NCBI GenBank assembly: GCA_017521345.1 | Contig: JAFXCU010000023.1 | Location: 1-10,494 of the forward strand | DNA length: 10,494 nt | Direction: 5' to 3' | Source: Ruminiclostridium sp. | GTDB taxonomy: Bacteria > Bacillota_A > Clostridia > Oscillospirales > Oscillospiraceae | Part shown: positions 5,319-10,494 of the stretch, in pieces | Layout of the letters: every line of letters begins with the position of its first letter | Position numbering within the stretch: position 1 is the first letter of the stretch | Translations under genes and position numbers: made by a program | Notes under the pieces: model-generated | Told to the model about the DNA's origin: nothing | What the model saw: only the letters and a program-made list of their open reading frames with translations | Database searches by the model: none

Positions 5319-6190
5319 CGCTTCTTCGCCCCCCTTCCGATGTTCAGGGACTCCAGGGCCTTCATCAGGGCGTTCAGGTCATCCTGGTCGTAGTACTCCA
5401 GGGCGATCTTGCCCTTTTTCTTACCCTGGGTGATGGTCACCCGGCGGCTGAGCCGGTCGGTGAGCTTCTTTTCCGCATCCTTAAAATAGATGGCGTGGGG
5501 ATGGGCAGGTTTTTCCTTGGCAGGGTTTTCCCCCTCCTGGGTCAGGCGGCGGATGCGCTCCTCGGTCTCCCGGACGGAATACTTCTTGCTCATGATCTCC
5601 TCAGCAAAGGCGATCTGGCTCTCTGCACCGGGCAGAGACAGAAGAGCTCGTCCATGACCGGCAGAGAGATTTCCCTGCTCGATGAGCCACTGGACCTCCT
5701 GAGGGAGGGACAGCAGACGCATGGCGTTGGCCACGGCCGGGCGGGACTTACTCACCCGTTGGGCGGCCTCCTCCTGGGTCAGGCCGTACTCCTGGATGAG
5801 GGTCCGATAGCCGGCGGCCTCCTCCATGGGGTTCAGGTCCTCTCGCTGGAGGTTTTCAATGAGGCCGATCTCCATGACCTTCCGGTCGTCGGCCTCGATG
5901 ATCAGCGCGGGGACCTCGGACAGGCCGGCCATCCGGGCGGCCCGCCAGCGGCGCTCACCGGCGATGATCTGATAGTAGCCCGAGGACAGCCGCCGCACCG
6001 TCAGGGGCTGCAATACCCCGTGCTGACGGATGGATTCGGCAAGCTCTGCCAGGGCTTCCTCGTCAAAATGTTTTCTAGGCTGGTTCAGGCCCGGCTCCAC
6101 CTGGGAAATGGGGAGGGTCACCGAGCCGCCCTCCTGGGTGTGCAGGGAACTGTCCCCCAGGAGCGCATCCAGCCCTCTTCCTAAGGCCAT
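5315..6190 (-). CDS. parB: Chromosome-partitioning protein ParB (Spo0J)
   Basis: ParB binds parS, loads condensin and stimulates the ParA ATPase to separate newly copied origins. The 291-residue product has a short N-terminal ParA-contact peptide (MALGRGLDALLG, with the basic-hydrophobic pattern typical of Spo0J). The CTP-binding ParB/Srx domain follows, with QPRKHFDEEALAELAESI (37-54) and the key GERRWRA box at 78-84. ENLQREDLNP lies at 112-121. The helix-turn-helix region that reads parS is at about 131-156 (EYGLTQEEAAQRVSKSRPAVANAM). SAGHGRALL (about 176-184) is also characteristic. The C-terminal part holds a basic linker and a dimer helix ending LMKALESLNIGRG. The ATG at 6190 is 3 nt after the parA stop, with AAAGGA 8-9 nt upstream inside the end of parA. 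Two perfect parS sites lie within 1.5 kb on either side. Confidence 0.97.
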   Translation of the reverse strand: MALGRGLDALLGDSSLHTQEGGSVTLPISQVEPGLNQPRKHFDEEALAELAESIRQHGVLQPLTVRRLSSGYYQIIAGERRWRAARMAGLSEVPALIIEADDRKVMEIGLIENLQREDLNPMEEAAGYRTLIQEYGLTQEEAAQRVSKSRPAVANAMRLLSLPQEVQWLIEQGNLSAGHGRALLSLPGAESQIAFAEEIMSKKYSVRETEERIRRLTQEGENPAKEKPAHPHAIYFKDAEKKLTDRLSRRVTITQGKKKGKIALEYYDQDDLNALMKALESLNIGRGAKKR

Positions 6191-6193
6191 AGG

Positions 6194-6967
6194 TTACTTC
6201 CTTTCTGTCAGCGGGTTCTGCTTCAAAAATTCCTCCGCCAGGAGCTTATAGGCCACAGAGCCCCGGGAGGAACCATCGTAGTGATTCACCGGCTTGCCGT
6301 GGCTGGGGGCCTCGGACAGGCGAACGTTCCGGGGGATGACGGTGGCAAAGACCTTGCCGGGGAAATGGCGCTTGACCTCCTCGGCCACCTGCATGGACAG
6401 GTTGGTGCGGCCGTCGTACATGGTCAGCAGCAGACCCTCGATCTGGATGGCCGGGTTCAGCCGGCCCTTGACGATGCGGACGGTGGAAATGAGGTCGCTG
6501 AGGCCCTCCAGGGCATAGTACTCACACTGGACAGGCACCAGGACAGAGTCGGCGGCGCACAGACAGTTCAGGGTGAGCAGCTCCAGGGAGGGCGGGCAGT
6601 CGATGAGGATGAAGTCATAGTCATCGGCCACCTTGGCCAGGGCATCCCGCAGGAGGTACTCCCGGTTGGCCATGCCGATCATTTCCACGGAGGCGCCGGC
6701 CAGGGATTTGTTGGCCGGCAGCACATGGGCATAAGGGGTCTTGACGATGGCCTTCTCCACCGGGGCGCCGCTGATGAGCACGTCGTAGATGGTGGGAAAC
6801 ACTGCTCCCTTGTCCACGCCGAAGCCGGAGGTGGCATTGCCCTGGGGGTCAAAGTCGCACACCAGCACACGGGCACCGGCCGACTGGAGGCAGGAGCCCA
6901 AGCTGACACAGCTGGTGGTCTTGCCCACGCCGCCCTTCTGATTGACAAAGGCTATGGTTTTTGCCAT
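6194..6967 (-). CDS. parA: Chromosome-partitioning ATPase ParA (Soj)
   Basis: ParA/Soj is a DNA-binding, ATP-switched dimer driven by ParB to move origins; in Bacillus it also controls DnaA. The 257-residue product has the deviant Walker A box KGGVGKT at 11-17, the A' segment LVCDFDPQGNATSG (35-48) and the Walker B-like DFILIDCPPSLELLT at about 118-132. QCEYYALEGLSDL lies near 148, and the C-terminal VIPRNVRLSEAPSHGKPV is diagnostic of chromosomal Soj. The length is typical and there is no N-terminal helix-turn-helix of the plasmid type Ia ParA, so this is the chromosomal class. A near-consensus promoter stands about 45 bases upstream of the ATG, with a parS palindrome a further 30 bases on. 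parB follows directly. Confidence 0.97.
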   Translation of the reverse strand: MAKTIAFVNQKGGVGKTTSCVSLGSCLQSAGARVLVCDFDPQGNATSGFGVDKGAVFPTIYDVLISGAPVEKAIVKTPYAHVLPANKSLAGASVEMIGMANREYLLRDALAKVADDYDFILIDCPPSLELLTLNCLCAADSVLVPVQCEYYALEGLSDLISTVRIVKGRLNPAIQIEGLLLTMYDGRTNLSMQVAEEVKRHFPGKVFATVIPRNVRLSEAPSHGKPVNHYDGSSRGSVAYKLLAEEFLKQNPLTERK

Positions 6968-7016
6968 GGTCGTCCCTTCTTCCCATTACAGATTCCGCAA
7001 AAATAGGTTACCTTTG

Positions 7017-7045
7017 ATTATACCTATATAATATGAATTTTGCAA
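7017..7045 (-). promoter_or_regulatory. Sigma-A-type promoter of the parA operon
   Basis: On the minus strand TTGCAA (7040-7045, 4/6 to consensus) is followed after exactly 17 bases by a perfect TATAAT (7017-7022). Transcription would start near 7010 and give a leader of about 43 bases to the parA ATG. The parS palindrome ends 27 bases upstream of the -35, close enough for ParB bound there to affect transcription. Confidence 0.82.
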
Positions 7046-7071
7046 CAGATTTTACTTCCCGGATAAAAAAA

Positions 7072-7099
7072 TATGGATGTTTCACGTGAAACATCCATA
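7072..7099. other. parS: parS site inside a 28-bp perfect palindrome, copy 2
   Basis: The core TGTTTCACGTGAAACA occupies 7078-7093 and matches the parS consensus exactly. Symmetry continues for 6 bases on each side (TATGGA and TCCATA), making 28 bases of perfect dyad. The first copy, upstream of serS, is not extended in this way. Confidence 0.95.
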
Positions 7100-7320
7100 C
7101 AAAAGAGAAGAGAAAGAAAGGGATAGCGCGCGGAATACAAATGCAAGAGCCAATGAATTTGGGTTTCCAGAGGTTTTGCGTGGGACAAGCTCATTGGATG
7201 GTCATAGTTTACCATTTTCTGGGACGGAAATCTGTCGGAACCTGTCGGGACGAAAATGTTTAAGTTTTATTTGTGTTTTATTAGGGGTTTTCTTCTTTGG
7301 CGTGTGCCCTCTGCAAGGTT
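7100..7320. other. Intergenic stretch with no supported gene
   Basis: This lies between parS copy 2 and the 127-bp repeat. It holds a weak inverted repeat (CCAATGA at 7150-7156 with TCATTGG at 7191-7197) and short direct repeats around 7221-7256 (GGGACGGAAA and GGGACGAAAA, CTGTCGG twice at a 10-base period). No convincing DnaA boxes, promoters or open frames with ribosome binding sites were found. Confidence 0.5.
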
Positions 7321-7447
7321 TACAATCCCTCCGTCTCGCCTAACGGCGAGCCACCTCCCTTTACACAAGGGAGGCTTTCCGTGCTGTACTCCCACAAGGC
7401 TCCCTTGTGCAAAGGGAGCTGTCACCGAAGGTGACTGAGGGATTGTA
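7321..7447. repeat. 127-bp miniature palindromic element (MITE-like)
   Basis: The terminal inverted repeats are TACAATCCCTC (7321-7331) and GAGGGATTGTA (7437-7447), 11 bp and perfect. Four hairpins fill the inside: CTCGCC-TAAC-GGCGAG (7335-7350), CCTCCCTT-TACAC-AAGGGAGG (7354-7374), GCTCCCTT-GTGCA-AAGGGAGC (7399-7419) and GTCACC-GAA-GGTGAC (7421-7435). If the outer TA is counted as target duplication, the ends fit the TA-target pattern of IS630/mariner-derived miniature elements. From memory, CAATCCCTC-ended repeats of this kind are widespread in Oscillospiraceae; no search was run. Confidence 0.82.
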
Positions 7448-7476
7448 GCCTGCCGATACAGACTTACGCAGCATAG

Positions 7477-7510
7477 AAAAGGACCCCGGACAAATCGTCC
7501 GAGGTCCTTT
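7477..7510 (-). terminator. Intrinsic terminator after the CoA-transferase gene
   Basis: AAAGGACC (7478-7485) pairs with GGTCCTTT (7503-7510), then after one mismatch CGGAC (7487-7491) pairs with GTCCG (7497-7501) around a five-base loop. On the minus strand the stem is about 38 bases after the stop codon and ends CCTTTT, so it closes the CoA-transferase transcript. Confidence 0.83.
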
Positions 7511-7548
7511 CAAAAAAGTCAAAGTTGGGTCAAGCAGTAATCTTATAA

Positions 7549-8892
7549 TTAGCGCTTGTTGGAACGTCTCCAGATGCCCATCTTCTCTGCGTCCTTGATC
7601 AGGTCGTCACGCAGGTCGGGGTGAGCGATGGAGATGATCTTAGCTGCACGCTCCCAGACGTTGGCGCCCTTCAGGTTGACGATGCCGTACTCGGTGACCA
7701 GGTAGTGGACGCAGGTACGGGGGTCGGTGGCGATGGAGCCGGGGGTCAGGGTGGGGACGATACGGCTCTTCAGGTTGCCGTTCTTGTCGGTCATGGAGGA
7801 GGACATGCAGATGAAGGACTTGCCGCCCTTGGACATGTAAGCGCCCATTGCGAAGTCCAGCTGGCCGCCGGTGCCGGAGATGTGGCGGATACCTGCGGAC
7901 TCAGCGTTGACCTGGCCAAACAGGTCGACGTCGATGCAGTTGTTGATGGACATGAAGTTGTCCAGCTGAGCGATGATGCGGACGTCGTTGGTGTAGTCAA
8001 CGGGAGCACCCATGACGTCGGGGTTGCGGGTCATGTAGTCGTAGGTCTTCTTGGAACCAGCAGCGAATGCGAAGACCTGACGGCCGGGATCGACTGCCTT
8101 GTTCTTACCGGTGATCTGGCCAGCCAGAGCCATGTCCACGAAGCCGTCAACATACATCTCGGTGTGAACGCCCAGGTCCTTCAGGTCGGACTGTGCGATC
8201 AGGGAGCCGATGGTGTTGGGCATGCCGCCGATGCCCAGCTGCAGGCAGGCGCCGTTGGGGATCTCGTTAACGACCAGCTTAGCAACAGCCAGGTCGACCT
8301 CGGTGGGGTCGCCGGTGGAGCCCAGGGTAGCAACGTCGGGGTTGTCGCCTTCGACGACCATGGTCACGTCGTTGATGTGCAGCTCGGTGCCGTACAGGCC
8401 GTAGACCCAGGGCATATTCTCGTTGACTTCGACGATGATGCACTTTGCGCGAGCGCACATGTCAGCCAGGTGAGAGGGAGCCAGGGACAGGGAGAAGTAG
8501 CCGTGCTCGTCCATGGGGGGAACCTGCAGCATGACAACGTCAACGGGGTCCAGGTTCTCACGATAGAAGCGGGGCAGCTCGGAATATCTCATGGGGGAGA
8601 AGTAGCCCATGCCCTTGCCGATGATCTTGCGGTCAACGCCGGAGCAGTGCCAGGAATGCCATGCGAAGTGCTCGCCTGCGTCGTCTGCCTTGCAGATCTC
8701 GGGCATCCACATGGTAACGCCGCCGCGGACCTTAACGTCCTCCAGCTCGTTCTGGCGGGCAGCCAGAGCCTTGTCCAGTGCCACGGGGTGGCTGGTGCAC
8801 CAGGTGTAGTCGACCCAGTCGCCGGACTTGACGACCTTGACAGCCTCTTCAGCGGTGGTCAGCTTGCTGTTATACAGTGCCTGAAAATCCAT
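7549..8892 (-). CDS. Butyryl-CoA:acetate / 4-hydroxybutyrate CoA-transferase family enzyme
   Basis: The 447-residue product belongs to the acetyl-CoA hydrolase/transferase family. These enzymes move CoA between acyl-CoA and a free acid through a glutamyl-CoA intermediate. The oxyanion/CoA loop QLGIGGMPN is at 218-226 and the catalytic Glu is expected in [10 protein letters not shown] at Glu245 (matching Glu238 of the Clostridium aminobutyricum 4-hydroxybutyrate CoA-transferase). GQVNAESAG (326-334), SGTGGQLDF (339-347), KGGKSFI (355-361) and the ending IWRRSNKR also fit. From memory it resembles the Roseburia butyryl-CoA:acetate enzyme (But) along its whole length (MDF..., [24 protein letters not shown]), which suggests butyrate formation, but substrate cannot be settled by reading. 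The start at 8892 follows AAAAGGAG; an in-frame ATG at 9036 would place the promoter inside the gene. It is a single-gene unit. Confidence 0.88.
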   Translation of the reverse strand: MDFQALYNSKLTTAEEAVKVVKSGDWVDYTWCTSHPVALDKALAARQNELEDVKVRGGVTMWMPEICKADDAGEHFAWHSWHCSGVDRKIIGKGMGYFSPMRYSELPRFYRENLDPVDVVMLQVPPMDEHGYFSLSLAPSHLADMCARAKCIIVEVNENMPWVYGLYGTELHINDVTMVVEGDNPDVATLGSTGDPTEVDLAVAKLVVNEIPNGACLQLGIGGMPNTIGSLIAQSDLKDLGVHTEMYVDGFVDMALAGQITGKNKAVDPGRQVFAFAAGSKKTYDYMTRNPDVMGAPVDYTNDVRIIAQLDNFMSINNCIDVDLFGQVNAESAGIRHISGTGGQLDFAMGAYMSKGGKSFICMSSSMTDKNGNLKSRIVPTLTPGSIATDPRTCVHYLVTEYGIVNLKGANVWERAAKIISIAHPDLRDDLIKDAEKMGIWRRSNKR

Positions 8893-8953
8893 CGTTCGTA
8901 GTCTCCTTTTCAAAAAATAAAAGAATAAAAGGGTGGTAAATTTAATCAGGCTA

Positions 8954-8982
8954 AGTTTAACGGGAGAGGGTAAAAATGTCAA
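8954..8982 (-). promoter_or_regulatory. Sigma-A-type promoter of the CoA-transferase gene
   Basis: On the minus strand a perfect TTGACA (8977-8982) and TAAACT (8954-8959, 4/6) are separated by exactly 17 bases. The start would be near 8947, leaving a leader of about 55 AT-rich bases. A direct repeat, TAAATTTAA (8937-8945) and TAAGTTTAA (8952-8960), with a 15-base period, overlaps the -10 and start and could be an operator. Confidence 0.8.
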
Positions 8983-8984
8983 GG

Positions 8985-9008
8985 AAAACCGGCGCATTTT
9001 CCGGTTTT
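8985..9008. other. Inverted repeat abutting the -35 of the CoA-transferase promoter
   Basis: AAAACCGG (8985-8992) and CCGGTTTT (9001-9008) flank an 8-base loop, two bases upstream of the TTGACA. On the plus strand it is followed by TTTTTT in all, and so also resembles a terminator there. On the minus strand it could be a regulator site or a barrier to read-through from the permease gene. Confidence 0.5.
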
Positions 9009-9101
9009 TTGCAAGCATTTTTTTCGCGACTTTCAAACCTCCGTAAAAACGCCCAAAAGAAATATTTTTATGGGGGATTTTTCCGTGATTTTTGCAAGAG
9101 G

Positions 9102-9138
9102 AAAAAAAGACAGGCCCGTTTCCGAAGAAACGGACCTG
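9102..9138 (-). terminator. Intrinsic terminator after the EamA permease
   Basis: CAGG-C-CCGTTTC (9111-9122), loop CGAA, and GAAACGG-A-CCTG (9127-9138) form an 11-bp stem with one mismatch. On the minus strand it starts 7 bases after the permease stop and is followed by a run of seven T (9102-9108). Confidence 0.9.
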
Positions 9139-9145
9139 GGTCAGG

Positions 9146-10033
9146 TCAGGCGGGCTGATTCCCCTTTTGGGAGAAGATCAGGCCCACCAGGATAGCAACG
9201 ATGGCAGCGGCGGTGATCCAGTTCACCGACTCATGGAGGATGAGGGCGGAGCCGATCACCGACACCACCGGGATCAAATAGAGATACACGCTGGTGGTCA
9301 CCGACCCGATGAGGTTGATGGCCTTGCCCCAGAACAGGTAGCACAGGGCAGCCGAGAAGAAGGAGACAAAGAAGAGGTTCCCCCAGAAGATCAGCCCCCC
9401 CTGGGTGAAAGTGGTCAGGGGGACGGGCTCCCCCAGGACCAGGGCAAAGGGAACGGTGATGAGGGTGCCCCAGAAGAAGACCTTCCGGGTGGTCTGGGCC
9501 TCAGTGAGGCCGGCTCCCTCAACCCCCAGGATGAGGACGCAGTAGACGCCCCAGGCGATGGCGGCAGCCAGGGCGAAGGTATCCCCCAGCAGGTGGAGGC
9601 CGGTACCCCCGCCATTGAAGGAGATGGCGAACACACCGCCGATGCACAGGACGAACCCCAGGAAAAAGAGAGGGGAGAGCTTCACCCGGCGGCCGAACGC
9701 CCAGAGGATCAGGGCGGTGAACAGGGGGGAAGAGGCGGTGATAACTCCCGTGTTGGAGGCGGTGGAGTGGATGAGGGCCACATTCTGGAAAATGTAGTAG
9801 GCCGTGACCCCGGCGATGCCGCAGAGGACCACCGTCCCCTCGGTCTTTTTATCCAGCAGTTTCAATGGTTTGGGGGAGAACAGGAAGAGGAAGAACCAGG
9901 CCATGCCGAAGCGGATGACGATGTACCAGTAGGGGTCCAGCAGGCCCACCAGGACCTTGGAGGAGATAAAGGTCATGCCCCAGATGAGCACGGCGGCCAG
10001 AGCCATGAGATGTCCTTGGAGTTGCTTGTTCAT
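9146..10033 (-). CDS. EamA-family drug/metabolite transporter (DMT) permease
   Basis: The 295-residue product has ten predicted membrane segments arranged as two EamA repeats, the layout of the DMT superfamily. These are inner-membrane exporters or exchangers of small metabolites such as amino acids. The first repeat opens with [21 protein letters not shown] (about 7-27), including the family WG near 18-19, and has [13 protein letters not shown] (about 40-52), then [30 protein letters not shown]. The second repeat has [19 protein letters not shown], and later [37 protein letters not shown], the usual family ending. Substrate cannot be read from the sequence. The ATG at 10033 is preferred since GGGAGG lies 6 nt upstream; an in-frame ATG 12 codons earlier has no such site and would lie within the promoter. 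The gene has its own promoter and terminator. Confidence 0.92.
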   Translation of the reverse strand: MNKQLQGHLMALAAVLIWGMTFISSKVLVGLLDPYWYIVIRFGMAWFFLFLFSPKPLKLLDKKTEGTVVLCGIAGVTAYYIFQNVALIHSTASNTGVITASSPLFTALILWAFGRRVKLSPLFFLGFVLCIGGVFAISFNGGGTGLHLLGDTFALAAAIAWGVYCVLILGVEGAGLTEAQTTRKVFFWGTLITVPFALVLGEPVPLTTFTQGGLIFWGNLFFVSFFSAALCYLFWGKAINLIGSVTTSVYLYLIPVVSVIGSALILHESVNWITAAAIVAILVGLIFSQKGNQPA

Positions 10034-10067
10034 ACCATCCCTCCCGCACAGGTGTGAGTTCCCCCAC

Positions 10068-10097
10068 ATTGTATGCCGAAGGGTCGAATTTTGTCAA
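10068..10097 (-). promoter_or_regulatory. Sigma-A-type promoter of the EamA permease gene
   Basis: On the minus strand a perfect TTGACA (10092-10097) and TACAAT (10068-10073, 5/6) are 18 bases apart. The expected start near 10061 gives a leader of about 28 bases that includes the GGGAGG ribosome binding site. The tadA terminator ends about 10 bases upstream of the -35. Confidence 0.85.
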
Positions 10098-10105
10098 TAA
10101 AACAT

Positions 10106-10144
10106 AAAAAATAGGATCGGCGGAAACCACTCGCCGATCCTATT
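10106..10144 (-). terminator. Intrinsic terminator after tadA
   Basis: A perfect 13-bp stem, AATAGGATCGGCG (10110-10122) with CGCCGATCCTATT (10132-10144), encloses a 9-base loop. On the minus strand it is followed by T residues down to 10106. It lies about 90 bases after the tadA stop and just before the permease promoter. Confidence 0.92.
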
Positions 10145-10234
10145 TCTTAGAAGGTTAAAAAAATGAAAAGAAGCTTTCTTGACTCTTGCAAGGGTATGAT
10201 AGCAAAGACTTGTTACAGAAAAAGTCCAGAAATG

Positions 10235-10494
10235 TTACAAAAGCTTTAAGTTTGCAGGATCTTTCTCCCGAACCTGGATAAAAAAGTCCTGAAGGAGGGC
10301 CTTGCACTGGTCCTCCAGAATGTGGCCGATGACCTTAGGGTGGTGGCGGAAGTTCTCCTCAAAGAGGTTCAGGATGGAGCCTACGGCCCCGAAGCCCTCG
10401 TCCTTGGCCCCGTAGTAGACCTCGGGGATCCGGGCGGAGATGATCCCCCCGGCGCACATGGGACAGGGTTCCAGGGTCACATAGAGCTGGCACC
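10235..10494 (-). CDS. tadA: tRNA-specific adenosine deaminase TadA, C-terminal 85 residues (cut by window edge)
   Basis: TadA converts adenosine-34 of tRNA-Arg(ACG) to inosine so that one tRNA reads CGU, CGC and CGA. The visible part begins inside the cytidine-deaminase fold at CQLYVTLEPCPMCAGGII. The PCPMC motif supplies two of the three zinc-binding cysteine/histidine ligands. It is followed by ARIPEVYYGAKDEGFGAVGS and NLFEENFRHHPKVIGHILEDQCKALLQDFF, both typical of bacterial TadA. The N-terminal half with the catalytic His-Ala-Glu lies beyond the right edge, so the true start is not visible; the frame is open through the edge. It ends VREKDPANLKLL and is followed by a strong terminator. 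Another CDA-family deaminase, such as a guanine deaminase, is possible but less likely given the LEPCPMCAG and HHPKV features. Confidence 0.92.
   Translation of the reverse strand, partial: CQLYVTLEPCPMCAGGIISARIPEVYYGAKDEGFGAVGSILNLFEENFRHHPKVIGHILEDQCKALLQDFFIQVREKDPANLKLL

Noticed and set aside
7000..7320. Possible replication origin next to parA
   Set aside because: No cluster of TTATNCACA DnaA boxes or AT-rich unwinding block was found, and dnaA/dnaN are not present.
7077..7438. Two overlapping plus-strand frames (88 and 60 codons) between parS and the CoA-transferase terminator
   Set aside because: One starts within the parS palindrome and both run into the 127-bp repeat; neither has a good ribosome binding site or a domain.
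7621..8901. 426-codon plus-strand frame opposite the CoA-transferase
   Set aside because: Same kind of shadow frame in GC-rich coding DNA; the enzyme on the minus strand has family motifs throughout.
8893..9036. 48-codon N-terminal extension of the CoA-transferase
   Set aside because: The extension covers the TTGACA promoter and leader and is unlike the family; the ATG at 8892 has a strong AAAAGGAG site and matches the family start MDF.
10163..10249. 28-codon plus-strand frame MKRSFLDSCK... with AAGG 8 nt upstream
   Set aside because: It overlaps the tadA 3' end, has no promoter with proper spacing and nothing to compare with; could only be revived by translation data.

Overview
The window looks like chromosomal DNA from a GC-rich, anaerobic, gut-type member of the Firmicutes, probably Oscillospiraceae and close to Flavonifractor, Pseudoflavonifractor or Lawsonibacter. 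This rests on protein style (ParAB/Soj-Spo0J, a Clostridia-type SerRS, a butyryl-CoA:acetate CoA-transferase-like enzyme), perfect Firmicutes parS sites, strong AGGAGG-type ribosome binding sites and compact palindromic intergenic repeats. The genus is an inference from memory; no search was run. Every gene is on the minus strand, so transcription runs from high to low coordinates.

In transcription order, the right end holds the 3' part of tadA with a strong terminator. Next is an EamA/DMT permease with its own promoter and terminator, then an acetyl-CoA hydrolase/transferase-family CoA-transferase with a TTGACA promoter and its own terminator. A 450-base gap follows that carries a 127-bp palindromic repeat and a 28-bp palindrome centred on a parS site. 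The gap leads into the consensus promoter of parA.

A compact run of genes follows: parA, parB, a coiled-coil membrane protein overlapping parB by 4 nt, a second parS, and serS. An 82-bp cloverleaf-shaped palindromic element separates serS from mscL. mscL overlaps an unlisted 59-codon membrane protein gene, which is followed directly by rsmG. A possible internal promoter precedes minD and mgsA, and a terminator closes the block. The left end is a 250-base gap filled with a row of hairpins, then the first 76 codons of hisS.

The centre of the window is a chromosome-maintenance and growth cluster: ParA and ParB act on the two nearby parS sites, RsmG modifies 16S rRNA, SerRS charges tRNA, MscL relieves osmotic shock and MinD is a cell-division-type ATPase. 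rsmG next to parAB with parS sites suggests proximity to the replication origin, although no oriC or DnaA boxes were seen here.

The points most worth a second look are: a methylglyoxal synthase homologue that has lost the catalytic aspartate and an active-site histidine; a MinD lacking the usual C-terminal membrane helix; two unrecognised membrane proteins coupled to parB and mscL; and three structurally different palindromic repeat families in the gaps. I did not find a clear new defence, mobile or biosynthetic system.
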